NCBI GenBank assembly: GCA_905221235.1
Contig: CAJNCJ010000003.1
Coordinates: forward strand, 1 to 64,000
Length of the DNA stretch: 64,000 nucleotides
Origin: a bacterium
Lineage (GTDB): Bacteria > Bacillota > Bacilli > Lactobacillales > Streptococcaceae
Direction: 5' to 3'
A program made the translations under genes and the position numbers. Numbering within the stretch: the stretch's first letter is position 1; each line of letters starts with the position of its first letter. The notes below the pieces were generated by a model. The model did not search any database. It was given only the letters and a program-made list of their open reading frames with translations, and was not told the origin of the DNA. Below, one piece after another: positions 17,811 to 26,800 of this stretch.

Positions 17811-18671
17811 TTAGTCTGTTCTCAAGCTCGTATCTTTCAAACTCTGAACACTGGCATTGATTACCGCGCCGACAATCAAAATCTTAGCGATGATAATAAA
17901 CCAGAACATCATGACAACCACGACTATGGAACTGAAGAAACGAACGTCCACGAGGTGATTAACATAGTTGTTGACATAGACTGAAAAGATATTGAGTAGT
18001 AAGACCAAGGTCAACAAGACAAAGGCACTTCCTGGCAATACATGTAGAATGCGTCGTATCTTAACATTAGGCAGGAAATAATAAAGCATAACCAAGATGG
18101 CAAAAATCAAGGCATAGACCAAGGGGCCTGTCAGATCCTGTAGATAATCAAAGAGAGGACTATCTAATTTCAAATAACTTTTGATAAGGTTGAGAATCAT
18201 GCGACCAAAAACACTCAGAAAGAGAGCAAGAGCAAAGAGAATCTGCAAGCCGAAACTGACAAACAAACTCATGAGCTGATGGGAAATCATCCCACGATTT
18301 TTTGCTACTCCATAGGCTTTATTAAAGGCTTTCTGCAGGAAATTCATGGATTTTGAAAAGGTCCAGAGGGCTGACAAAACCGCAAAACTCAATAAGCCCG
18401 TTGACGGTTGAGTCAGTACCTCTGTAATAATCTTTGCGACCACATCATAAACCGTATCCGGCAAAAATTCATTGACAACCTTTAAAAAATTGGAAACTGG
18501 AATATGAAAATAGGGGAGGATGTTGACCACCACCAAAAGCAAGGGAAAGATCGAAATCAACCAATAGTAGGCTACTGCGACACTGGTCAACTCACTATCT
18601 GAGGCCTGATAATAATGCAAAAAAGCTTTTACTAAAGGCTTGTCTGTCAGCTCTTTCCACCACTTCTTCAT
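17811..18671 (-). CDS. YihY/BrkB-family integral membrane protein
   Basis: 286 residues from the ATG at 18671 (MKKWWKELTDKPL), with AAGGAG 6 bp ahead; a GTG five codons upstream overlaps that site. Six hydrophobic segments are visible with the family pattern SVAVAYYWLISIFPLLL near the N-terminus, followed by ALWTFSKSMNFLQKAFNKAYG. YihY proteins (once mis-called ribonuclease BN) are inner-membrane proteins of unclear role. The gene ends 27 bp after the Na+/H+ antiporter gene begins its own 3' end, so the two are probably cotranscribed. Confidence 0.88.
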   Translation of the reverse strand: MKKWWKELTDKPLVKAFLHYYQASDSELTSVAVAYYWLISIFPLLLVVVNILPYFHIPVSNFLKVVNEFLPDTVYDVVAKIITEVLTQPSTGLLSFAVLSALWTFSKSMNFLQKAFNKAYGVAKNRGMISHQLMSLFVSFGLQILFALALFLSVFGRMILNLIKSYLKLDSPLFDYLQDLTGPLVYALIFAILVMLYYFLPNVKIRRILHVLPGSAFVLLTLVLLLNIFSVYVNNYVNHLVDVRFFSSIVVVVMMFWFIIIAKILIVGAVINASVQSLKDTSLRTD

Positions 18672-18698
18672 GTCACACTCCTTCACTTACAATCTTGA

Positions 18699-20753
18699 TT
18701 AGTTTCTTCTTACCAATTCCACCATATCATAAGGCAGGGTATTGGCCGCTTCCTTTAGAGAATAGTTCTCTAAGTTATTCACATTTTGTCGTAATTTCTT
18801 GGCATACTTGGTCGTAATCAATCGTTTCTCTTCATATTCGAAAATCAATTTACGCTCCAGATAATAGCCTCTCAGCATTTCGTCGATATTGTTGGGTTTG
18901 ACACGATTGATAACCCGTTCGACAAAGGCACCACTGGTGATGATAGCTGTTTCACGGAGACGAGAATCCTGCATGAAGCTGATTAAAGAGCTCTTATAAA
19001 CCCCTTTTAGGTTCTCCAAACTTTCGATAATCATCTCTGTATTTTCTAGATAAAGTTCTGCGATTTGGTCATAGTCAAGGGCTCTAAGTTTCTGTGATTC
19101 TTCATTTTTCCAACTGCGGAAGGTCTTGCCAAAGGTAAAGACTTCGTGAAGGAGAAAACGTAAAATCCGCAAGGAAACAAGGAAGTAATAGGTCAACCGT
19201 GAAGCAAACTTGCGATTGATACCTTGTTCCATGTTTTTCAAATAACGTTGGTAGACCCGATAAGCACGCTCACTCATCTTACCTTCCTCATAGGCTTGTT
19301 CCAAACCATCACTTTCAATACTGAGGATAAGAAGTTTCAATGCCTCCCAGTCTTCTTGAGCCCCCTTATTTTCTTGACTCAAAATGAGATTTTCAATACG
19401 TCCATGATAATTATCAATAGCCGCATAGAGGGGAAGTTTATTTCTGGTATCTTCCAACTCTTTTTCCAACTCTATCGTTACATCGTTCAAAATGGCGATA
19501 TGCATGAGATAGTCCTTGCTTTCTTCCTGTTCATCAGAAAGATAAGGCAAGACCAAGAGACCTGTTAAAAAGCTGACAAGCGTCACACCTGCAACAAGGA
19601 AAAGCAAGATTGGATATTCCTGCTCTAAATCACTTGGTATCAGAAGAATCGTAGCAATCGACACCGTTCCCTTGACACCTGAGAAGGTCAAGAGAAGCAT
19701 ATCCTTCATATACTTATTTAGCTTTTTCTTGAGACGTCTAGTCCTATAGGCATAATAGCCATAGATCATGACAAAACGAATAGCAAAGAGGACAAAGGTA
19801 AGGGCTATAAGAGATACCAATAACAGTAAGGGATTATAGATTGGATTGGTCAAGATAGGCTCTGCTATCATTTCTAACTCCATCCCTAAAATCACAAAGA
19901 CAGAACCGTTGAGCATAAAGTTCACTGTATGCCATACCGTCTCGGTCACCGTATCCACTTGGGCTTCGAGGAGCGTAATTTTCTTAAAACGGCTTGCCTT
20001 CAAAATCCCCGCAACCACAACGGCAATAATCCCTGAAACGTGGACTTCTTCTGCCAGGAAGAAAGTCACCAGAGGCAAACTCAATTCTAACAAAAGTTCG
20101 CTAGCAATATCAGTTGCTCTCACACTCAGCAAGAAGCTATGGAGGAACCGGTTGGTCATGGCTGTTAAAAAGCCAATCAAAAAACCGCCTAGGATTGAAA
20201 AGATGAGCGAACTACTCGCTTGCCCAAGGGAAAAGGCTCCAGTTGTCCAAGCTGTCAAAGCTACCTGAAAAGCTACCAAACCTGATGCATCATTCAAAAG
20301 TCCTTCACCCTTAAGGATATTAGACACGCGCTTAGGAAAGCTAAACCGCTCCGAAAGAGAGGCAAAGGCCACCAAATCCGTAGGGCCAAGTGCCGCCCCA
20401 ACAGCCAAGCAAGCCGCCAAGGGAAGACTGAGCCAAAGAAGATGGGCCAAGCCACCCAAACTCAGGGTCGAGATAAAAATCACTGGAAATATGAGATAGA
20501 TAATGATTCGCCAGTGTTTTAAAATAGCCGTAATATCTGCTTCCTCCGACTCTCGGAAAAGCAAGGGCCCGATAACCAGCGCCAAAAACAACTCTGTATT
20601 GAGGTGAAAGTCGGTATTGGGTAAAAAGAGACCAATCACAATTCCCAAAAGAATTTGCACCAAAGGAAGAGGTAAAAAGGGAAGGAGCTTATTGGTTGTA
20701 CTTGAGACAATTAAAACCAGTAAAAATAGGATGAGGTAAATCAGTAATTCCAC
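18699..20753 (-). CDS. CPA1-family Na+/H+ antiporter with long cytoplasmic tail
   Basis: 684 residues from a GTG at 20753 with GGAGG 6 bp ahead. The first ~400 residues form about twelve membrane helices with CPA1/NhaP hallmarks GAALGPTDLVAF and EGLLNDASGLVAF, whose acidic residues bind the ion. Residues ~410-684 are a soluble, helical tail (IELEKELEDTRNKL). It probably exchanges Na+ or K+ for H+ and supports pH and salt balance. It lies in a row of minus-strand genes starting at the radical SAM gene; the tail may be regulatory, but that is inference. Confidence 0.92.
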   Translation of the reverse strand: MELLIYLILFLLVLIVSSTTNKLLPFLPLPLVQILLGIVIGLFLPNTDFHLNTELFLALVIGPLLFRESEEADITAILKHWRIIIYLIFPVIFISTLSLGGLAHLLWLSLPLAACLAVGAALGPTDLVAFASLSERFSFPKRVSNILKGEGLLNDASGLVAFQVALTAWTTGAFSLGQASSSLIFSILGGFLIGFLTAMTNRFLHSFLLSVRATDIASELLLELSLPLVTFFLAEEVHVSGIIAVVVAGILKASRFKKITLLEAQVDTVTETVWHTVNFMLNGSVFVILGMELEMIAEPILTNPIYNPLLLLVSLIALTFVLFAIRFVMIYGYYAYRTRRLKKKLNKYMKDMLLLTFSGVKGTVSIATILLIPSDLEQEYPILLFLVAGVTLVSFLTGLLVLPYLSDEQEESKDYLMHIAILNDVTIELEKELEDTRNKLPLYAAIDNYHGRIENLILSQENKGAQEDWEALKLLILSIESDGLEQAYEEGKMSERAYRVYQRYLKNMEQGINRKFASRLTYYFLVSLRILRFLLHEVFTFGKTFRSWKNEESQKLRALDYDQIAELYLENTEMIIESLENLKGVYKSSLISFMQDSRLRETAIITSGAFVERVINRVKPNNIDEMLRGYYLERKLIFEYEEKRLITTKYAKKLRQNVNNLENYSLKEAANTLPYDMVELVRRN

Positions 20754-20764
20754 GCACGACCTCC

Positions 20765-21019
20765 TTAATCTTTTTTACAACAAGATTCAAAAATCTCCTT
20801 CTGCTCTTTGATTTTTTGGTCAATCTTGGAACAATCCTTGTGCTCAATTTTTCTCTGGCACCGTTCCATTTCAAGAGCAACTAATTTTTTCTTGATTTTA
20901 AGCATTTTTTTGCTCATATGCGCTTGGTCTAACACCCCCACCGCTCGTTCGTGGTGGGTTGATTCAACAAAATTCTGGCGCATGGCATCCAGCTTTTCAC
21001 GTAGGTATTGTTTATCCAT
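20765..21019 (-). CDS. Small conserved coiled-coil protein of unknown function
   Basis: 84 residues, mostly Lys/Glu/Gln with heptad-like spacing (MSKKMLKIKKKLVALEME) and Cys residues near the end (ESCCKKD) plus Cys in RCQRKIEHKDCSK, which could bind a metal or form disulfides. The start overlaps the end of mnmM by 8 bp and it ends 12 bp before the antiporter start, so it is part of the operon. I do not recognise the family. Coupling to mnmM makes a real, translated gene likely. Confidence 0.7.
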   Translation of the reverse strand: MDKQYLREKLDAMRQNFVESTHHERAVGVLDQAHMSKKMLKIKKKLVALEMERCQRKIEHKDCSKIDQKIKEQKEIFESCCKKD

Positions 21020-21569
21020 GTCTATATCTCTCTAATTTTTCAATCATCACTAAAAATGGTGGGTTGTTGACTTGGTTCAGGGTTCGGTAAATGGCAGCTG
21101 TGTACTCTTGTTGGTCCAACTGGCTAACAAAATCCAAGACAGCATCCCTCTCGAGGTCGCCTCCTTCATGACCATAGTAGATCATGATAGCAATTCGTCC
21201 ACCTTTGACAAGCAAATGGCATAACTTTTCTAATGCTTCAATGGTAGTCTGAGGTTGGGTGATGACGGACTTATCAGCTGACGGCAGATAACCCAGATTA
21301 AAAATCCCTGCCTTGGCTTCTGTCACAAACTGGTCCAGTGTCTCATGGCCTTGCAAGATTAACTGGGCATTTGTCATTCCAGCCTGGTCCAAACGCTCTT
21401 GGGTCTTTTCCAAGGCTTGTTCCTGAATATCAAAGGCATAGACTTGCTTAGCTAGCTTAGCTAAAAAAAGGGTATCGTGACCATTTCCCATAGTCGCATC
21501 CACTACGACATCCTCTTTTGTCACTACTTCAGCCAAAAAATCATGTGCCATCTCAAGTGGTCTTTTCAT
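21012..21569 (-). CDS. mnmM: tRNA 5-aminomethyl-2-thiouridine methyltransferase MnmM (YtqB family)
   Basis: 185 residues, a class I Rossmann methyltransferase with the SAM loop VVVDATMGNGHDTLFLA (~22-38), acidic strand end YAFDIQ, and NLGYLPSADKS in the position of the catalytic motif. YtqB/MnmM proteins methylate nm5s2U34 of tRNA in Gram-positive bacteria that lack the MnmC methyltransferase. Older annotations call the family an rRNA methylase. It overlaps the radical SAM gene by 17 bp and the 84-residue gene by 8 bp, so translation is coupled. Confidence 0.88.
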   Translation of the reverse strand: MKRPLEMAHDFLAEVVTKEDVVVDATMGNGHDTLFLAKLAKQVYAFDIQEQALEKTQERLDQAGMTNAQLILQGHETLDQFVTEAKAGIFNLGYLPSADKSVITQPQTTIEALEKLCHLLVKGGRIAIMIYYGHEGGDLERDAVLDFVSQLDQQEYTAAIYRTLNQVNNPPFLVMIEKLERYRHG

Positions 21570-22500
21570 TATTAAACTCCTGTTTTACAACCTTGCATCC
21601 TTGAACGCTTCCACGACGTCGCATTTCAGTTTCAATAGCATTTAGCACTTCCCATTTATTGAGGCTCCACATAGGACCAATCAGCATATCTCTAGGTGCA
21701 TCTCCTGTTATTCGATGGATAACAATATGCTTGGGAATGATTTCCAGTTGGTCACAGATGACCTTGACATATTCGTCCTGACTCATCAATTGCAAACGTC
21801 CCTCGTGGTAGTCCCGTTGCATACGCGTATTGGTCATAAGATGAAGCAAATGCAGTTTAATTCCTTGAATATCGTTATCCGTAACACAGCGACGGACATT
21901 TTCAATCATCATCTCATGGGTTTCACCAGGCAAACCATTGATCAGATGAGAAACAATCTCAATCTTGGGATACTTTCTCAAACGCTTGACCGTTTCCACG
22001 TACAAGTCATAGGAGTGGGCACGGTTAATCAAATCAGAGGTTGTTTCATAAGTGGTCTGCAAGCCCAATTCAACCGTCACATGCATGCGCTCCGACAACT
22101 CAGCCAAATATTCGATTGTTTCATCTGGTAAACAGTCTGGGCGTGTTCCGATATTGATTCCTACTACACCTGGCTCGTTGATAGCCTGCTCATAGCGCTC
22201 TCGAATAACTTCCACCTTTTCATGGGTATTGGTAAAATTCTGAAAATAAACCAGATACTTCTGAACATCTGGCCACTTGCGGTGCATAAAGTCAATTTCC
22301 TTATAAAATTGCTCACGGATAGGCGCATCTGGTGCCACAATGGCATCTCCAGAACCAGAAACCGTACAAAAAGTACAGCCCCCATGAGCCACAGTTCCAT
22401 CACGATTGGGACAGTCAAATCCCGCATCAATAGGGACTTTAAAGGTCTTTTCTCCAAAGAGTTTTCGATAATAATCATTCAAAGTGTTATAAGATTTCAT
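21553..22500 (-). CDS. TIGR01212/YhcC-family radical SAM protein (YtqA-like)
   Basis: 315 residues from the ATG at 22500 (MKSYNTLNDYYRKLFGEK). The Fe-S motif is CPNRDGTVAHGGCTFC (~25-40), the extended-spacing Cys cluster of this radical SAM family, followed by GINIGTRPDCLPDE and EIVSHLINGLPGE. The reaction is not established; pairing with mnmM (ytqA-ytqB order in Bacillus too) suggests tRNA modification. No ribosome site is visible. A very good promoter lies so close that the transcript should begin at or next to the ATG. In-frame upstream codons are unlikely to be translated. Confidence 0.88.
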   Translation of the reverse strand: MKSYNTLNDYYRKLFGEKTFKVPIDAGFDCPNRDGTVAHGGCTFCTVSGSGDAIVAPDAPIREQFYKEIDFMHRKWPDVQKYLVYFQNFTNTHEKVEVIRERYEQAINEPGVVGINIGTRPDCLPDETIEYLAELSERMHVTVELGLQTTYETTSDLINRAHSYDLYVETVKRLRKYPKIEIVSHLINGLPGETHEMMIENVRRCVTDNDIQGIKLHLLHLMTNTRMQRDYHEGRLQLMSQDEYVKVICDQLEIIPKHIVIHRITGDAPRDMLIGPMWSLNKWEVLNAIETEMRRRGSVQGCKVVKQEFNNEKTT

Positions 22501-22507
22501 AACTTTC

Positions 22508-22536
22508 ATTATAACAAAAATTACCCACAATCTCAA
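22508..22536 (-). promoter_or_regulatory. Promoter of the radical SAM/mnmM operon, probably giving a leaderless mRNA
   Basis: TTGAGA (22531-22536), 17-bp spacer and TATAAT (22508-22513) on the minus strand. Seven bases after the -10 box is 22501; the ATG begins at 22500. Confidence 0.8.
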
Positions 22537-22571
22537 AAGCCTGACTTTCCTATAAATTCCACTGTTTCTCG

Positions 22572-22600
22572 TTTCCATTAGCGATTTTTTATGATACAAT
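22572..22600 (+). promoter_or_regulatory. Promoter of the DUF3397 gene, probably giving a leaderless mRNA
   Basis: TTTCCA (22572-22577), 17-bp spacer and extended TGATACAAT (-10 at 22595-22600) on the plus strand. The expected start of transcription, 22606-22608, coincides with the ATG at 22607. Confidence 0.7.
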
Positions 22601-22606
22601 ATGGGT

Positions 22607-22960
22607 ATGATTTTAATGAAATTAGCCTCTATTTTATTATTGATACTGACCTTAGTAGTCTGCATTATCCTAACCAAACTTTTTAGATTAAAAAAACTAG
22701 GACGAAACTTTGCGGATTTGGCTTTTCCAGTCTTGGTATTTGAGTATTACCTGATTACAGCTAAAACCTTTACCCATAATTTTCTCCCTAGACTTGGCCT
22801 AGCCCTCTCACTCCTAGCCATTATCCTCGTTTTTTTCTTTCTTTTGAAAAAACGTAGCTTTTACTATCCTAAATTCATCAAATTCTTCTGGCGTGCAGGA
22901 TTCTTATTGACCCTTGTCATGTATATCGAGATGATTACTGAGCTTTTAGTTCAAAAATAA
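22607..22960 (+). CDS. DUF3397 family small membrane protein
   Basis: 117 residues from the ATG at 22607; ATGs at 22601 and 22616 are alternatives. Four hydrophobic helices are separated by short basic loops (RLKKLGRN, LKKRSFYYPKF), ending ELLVQK, as in streptococcal DUF3397 proteins. No function is known. No ribosome site is present, and the -10 box lies 6 bp upstream of the ATG. It is a single gene, divergent from the radical SAM operon and followed by a strong terminator. Confidence 0.8.
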   Translation: MILMKLASILLLILTLVVCIILTKLFRLKKLGRNFADLAFPVLVFEYYLITAKTFTHNFLPRLGLALSLLAIILVFFFLLKKRSFYYPKFIKFFWRAGFLLTLVMYIEMITELLVQK

Positions 22961-22972
22961 AATCTTAAATTG

Positions 22973-23017
22973 AAAACACCTCAATCAAGCTGAAATACAG
23001 TGATTGAAGTGTTTTTT
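22973..23017. terminator. Bidirectional terminator
   Basis: AACACCTCAATCA pairs with TGATTGAAGTGTT and is followed by TTTTTTT on the plus strand and preceded by an A run. It separates converging genes. Confidence 0.85.
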
Positions 23018-23041
23018 TCTTTATCTATTTTTCATCAATTC

Positions 23042-23350
23042 CTATTTTCCTTCTTTATCAGGAAAGAGGTATCCAATACCAATGCAAGCTAGTACGCCCG
23101 CTCCAATTACCAAGCCACTTGAAATTGGCAACAGGTCCAAAATTGCATTCGCAATAATAAAGGCAATAATCAAACACATCAGACTAGCCTTGTAGTCTTT
23201 TTTCAAAAAATTCTCTAGGGTAAAATAGAGAAACAATCCTACCGGAATCAGTGACCATAGGTTGATATCCAAACTTGGCCAGCCTACAAAACCAAAATAC
23301 AATACTGTCGCTGCTGCTACTAAAAATACAATTCCCAATAATTTTTTCAT
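23042..23350 (-). CDS. Small membrane protein, LiaF-transmembrane-like
   Basis: 102 residues from the ATG at 23350 (MKKLLGIVFLVAAATV), with GGAG 8 bp ahead; the longer upstream frame has no ribosome site. Four hydrophobic helices in two hairpins, with WPSLDINLWSLIPVGLFLY resembling the membrane half of LiaF/LiaI envelope-stress proteins. The soluble LiaF domain is missing, so it is not LiaF itself. It is a single gene with a -10 box (TATAAT, 23424-23429 on the minus strand) upstream. A role in envelope stress is only a guess. Confidence 0.65.
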   Translation of the reverse strand: MKKLLGIVFLVAAATVLYFGFVGWPSLDINLWSLIPVGLFLYFTLENFLKKDYKASLMCLIIAFIIANAILDLLPISSGLVIGAGVLACIGIGYLFPDKEGK

Positions 23351-23423
23351 TTGTTTATCTCCAATTTCTTTTTTAGGAACTTGAGTTATCTGATAGTGAC
23401 ACCTCCTGTCCCTTACAAAAATC

Positions 23424-23429
23424 ATTATA
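23424..23429 (-). promoter_or_regulatory. Candidate promoter of the small membrane protein gene
   Basis: TATAAT on the minus strand with TTGTTC 17 bp upstream. A short inverted repeat GACA-GGAGG-TGTC lies just downstream in the leader. Confidence 0.5.
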
Positions 23430-23545
23430 GCAGAGGTCAGTTTCAAGAACAAGTTCTTTTGCCTATCTGGTCTCTATCTCAGTCTAAGCGGTTGAATAAT
23501 AGCGATAAAATAAGGAATCAGGTGAAAAACTTCCTTCCAAATAAA

Positions 23546-23580
23546 AAGGAATTAAGCAACCAAACGCTACTTAATTCCTT
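23546..23580 (-). terminator. Terminator of prtA
   Basis: Perfect 11-bp stem AAGGAATTAAG/CTTAATTCCTT followed by a TTTTTATTT tail on the minus strand. The bases between it and the prtA stop (23581-23836) hold nothing I recognise. Confidence 0.85.
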
Positions 23581-23836
23581 GAAATTGTCTCATCACCTCT
23601 ATTAGCCTTTAAATTTTGATAGACTCTATTTTCTAATCAATATGACCAATATTGTCAATACTAACCCTTTCAATCAATTCATTAGTTGTCGAAACTAAGT
23701 CCATTAATAAATCCAAAAAGAGTATCAATAGTAAAGTAAACTAAATAATTGAGTTATAAATGGCTATTTTCACAAAACTGTTTCATCATCACACTGTCTA
23801 ATCTCAGTACACAAACTATTTTTCTATAGCTTTTTC

Positions 23837-26800
23837 TTAATCTTGATCTTTTTTCTTTAATCCAAGAAATGCACCTACAGTAAACATTATTCCGGCAACC
23901 AATGACGTGAAGACTTCTCTAACTGTTCCGGTTTTTGGCAATCTATCAGAATTGTTAGTATCCGATTTACTATCGATATTGGTATGTTTATTAGCTACAT
24001 TCTCTGGTTCATTAAGATAAACTTCCTTCTTATTTTCAAAGTTTTTATCATTTTTATCAGGAACTGGAGCTGTAACATCCTTAGTTGAATCAGATCTTTG
24101 ACTTTCATCTAATTGACTATAATTTACTTGTACAGGAACTGTAGGTTTGACATCTTTAGTTGAATCAGATTTGTGTGAATGATTTTCTCTTTGTAAATCC
24201 TCTTTTCTGTAACTTTCATCTAATTGATTATGATTTGCTTGCACCTTATCTTTCTTTTTGGATACATCAAAAGTAGGTTTATTTTCCTCCTCCTTTTTCT
24301 CCTCTATTTTCTTGAATACAGGTTTTATAAGAGTATCTTTTGATAGATTAATAACATAACCAGCATCTTTTTTCCCTTCGACACCAGAAATTTCCCAGCC
24401 ATCAAATTGATAGCCTTTTTCTAATCCACCCTCATAGACAGGTAAAATGAAATCTTCTTCCGACACTATCTTAGAACTCATTTCTTTTCCATTTTGAATG
24501 GTCACAGTCACCGTATGAGGTTTTAATTCGCTCACCTCTCCCGTATCTTTGTTTAAAATGAATTCTTTTACGGTCGTATTTCTTGCAAAATCTTTTACAA
24601 CAATCTTAATGTTTAGTGTCTTATCTGTTAGTTGTTTAATATCATCAAATGATTTATATTCTTTTCCATTTACATAAATATGTTTGTCTTGAATCTCACC
24701 ATCGAATCCATTATTTCTTTTATCATCGATGTTAAAGACTACAGATTTTCCATCAGCATATTCGATACTAGTATTTCCCTTAGGATCAATATTTACTTCT
24801 GGTTTAACATTATCATATAAAAATTGATAGTGTACTCCGACCGCTTTCGCATTCAAATCGCTATAGCCAGTTTTAAGATAAACATTTCCATCCATATCTG
24901 TTACCTTATCTGGGAATCCGTTTGCTTTATAGTCTTTCATTCCCCAGTCCATGATGTCACCGTCTTTAACATTAAGCTTAACGTTAAAATCTCTAGTGTT
25001 ATCAATGTGTAAATCTCCGTAGATTAAATAATTATCTACAACCGATTCATTAACTCTCAGCTCCCAGTTAAAACCACCCTTATCAGAAATCTTACCTCTT
25101 AAATAAAATTCTGGATTTCGTACATAAATTTTATTAGATTTAGATGGATTAAAGTAGTTCTTGTCCATTGAAAGATTTACTGGTTTTGCATCAATAAATA
25201 ACGTAGAGCCATCTTCTTTTATAGCTTCTACATTGGACTTATCCTCTCCAGTGTACTCTTTACCATCCTTACCAAATAATACCAGTTTAGAAGGATCTGT
25301 TACAAGATTTCCATCTTTATCGATTGCCTCCCCTTTATCGTTCATTTTAAAGGTAAACACTTGATACCTTACAATGTTAAAGCCGTCCAAAGCCGACATT
25401 AATACGGATTGAGTACTTCTTCCATCTTCAACATTTCTACTATCAGCATAAATTATTTTTTCTGAAAGGACTCTTAGATTAGGATTGGCCTTTTGTATTT
25501 TTGCTATATCTTCCTTGCTATAGACTCCATTTCCTTCTAACATATCCGTTTTTCCAGGATTATAGGTAGTCACTTTTAGTGCATAGCCTTTTCTCAGAAT
25601 GATATTATCCTTTAATAGATATTGTTGTTTTTCTGAATCAGAATAGATTTTACCAGATTCCATTTCCGTTAAATTGTTTGGTTTATTCTTTGAAAGATCT
25701 CCTTCTCCTAATTCTATTATATTCCCATAACTTGATGCATAGGGATATTCTGTCTTAGTTTCCTTATTTTTTTCAGGCATTCTAATCGTCGTTTCAGCTT
25801 TTATCTGATCATCATCTTTAACAAAGAATCTCATATCTCCTGCAAAAGCTAATCCATCTACAATATCATTAATATTAGCGTATAAATCAAATATCATCGT
25901 TTTTGAGTGGGAATCATACTTGGTCGTTTTGATTTCTATCGATTTATAGTTATTGCCATAATATACCTTGGCATTTTTAGAAACATTACTTATCTTTCCA
26001 AGAATTTCAAAGTGTCCATCTTTAGACGGGCTTAGAACACCATAAATTTTTGATTTGATTTCGTCAAGTTTTTCAGTTTCATATTCTAAGGCACTACCAT
26101 CGTCATAAGCAATGATATTTCCCTTATCATCGTATTTATAATCGTATTCCTCTGTTCTCTTACCAGTTTCACTTGTAAAGTCATCAACTTCTCTAAATTT
26201 CTTTTTAATGAGTTTCTTCAAGTCTTTACTTTCAAACTCTCTAATTGTTGAAATAGTTTTATGAATAGTCAAGCTAGATTTTTCTTCGATAGACTCTTCA
26301 TTGTCTTGATGATTTTCTTCCTCAGTTGTATCTTTTTTAAGACTATCCTCTTTTCTATTTTCTAAATTTTTAAATTTAGATTCTGCAATCTCACCAAGCT
26401 TTTGGTATTTAGACGAATCTTGATCAGGATCTACTAGATAATAGGAAATCATCCCCTTTTCATCAGCATGATCAGCAAATTTAATTCTATGAATCTTTGT
26501 AAAATTGCTAGATCCATCTAATGCAATGACTTCAATGATTTTTCCTCTTAAATCTCCCGCACCATTAATTTCATAAATGGTATTTCCGTCTTTGTCAAGT
26601 TTTCTATTTCTTCCTTGACCCTCACCTGCGTAAGTTACTTCAAGATTTTTCTCAACCTCTCCATCTTCATTAACCAGAGCGGCGCCAGCATACCAAACTT
26701 CGTTTGCAATCTCGTCAAATTTTTCAGGATGTTCTTTTTGATCTCTCGCAAATAGGGTTTCATTCTTGTATTGATCTTTTACCTTATGATAAGTATCCTT

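Noticed and set aside
23370..23420. Possible short leader peptide before the small membrane protein gene
   Set aside because: The only GTG start overlaps its own ribosome site and encodes nine residues without a recognised pattern.
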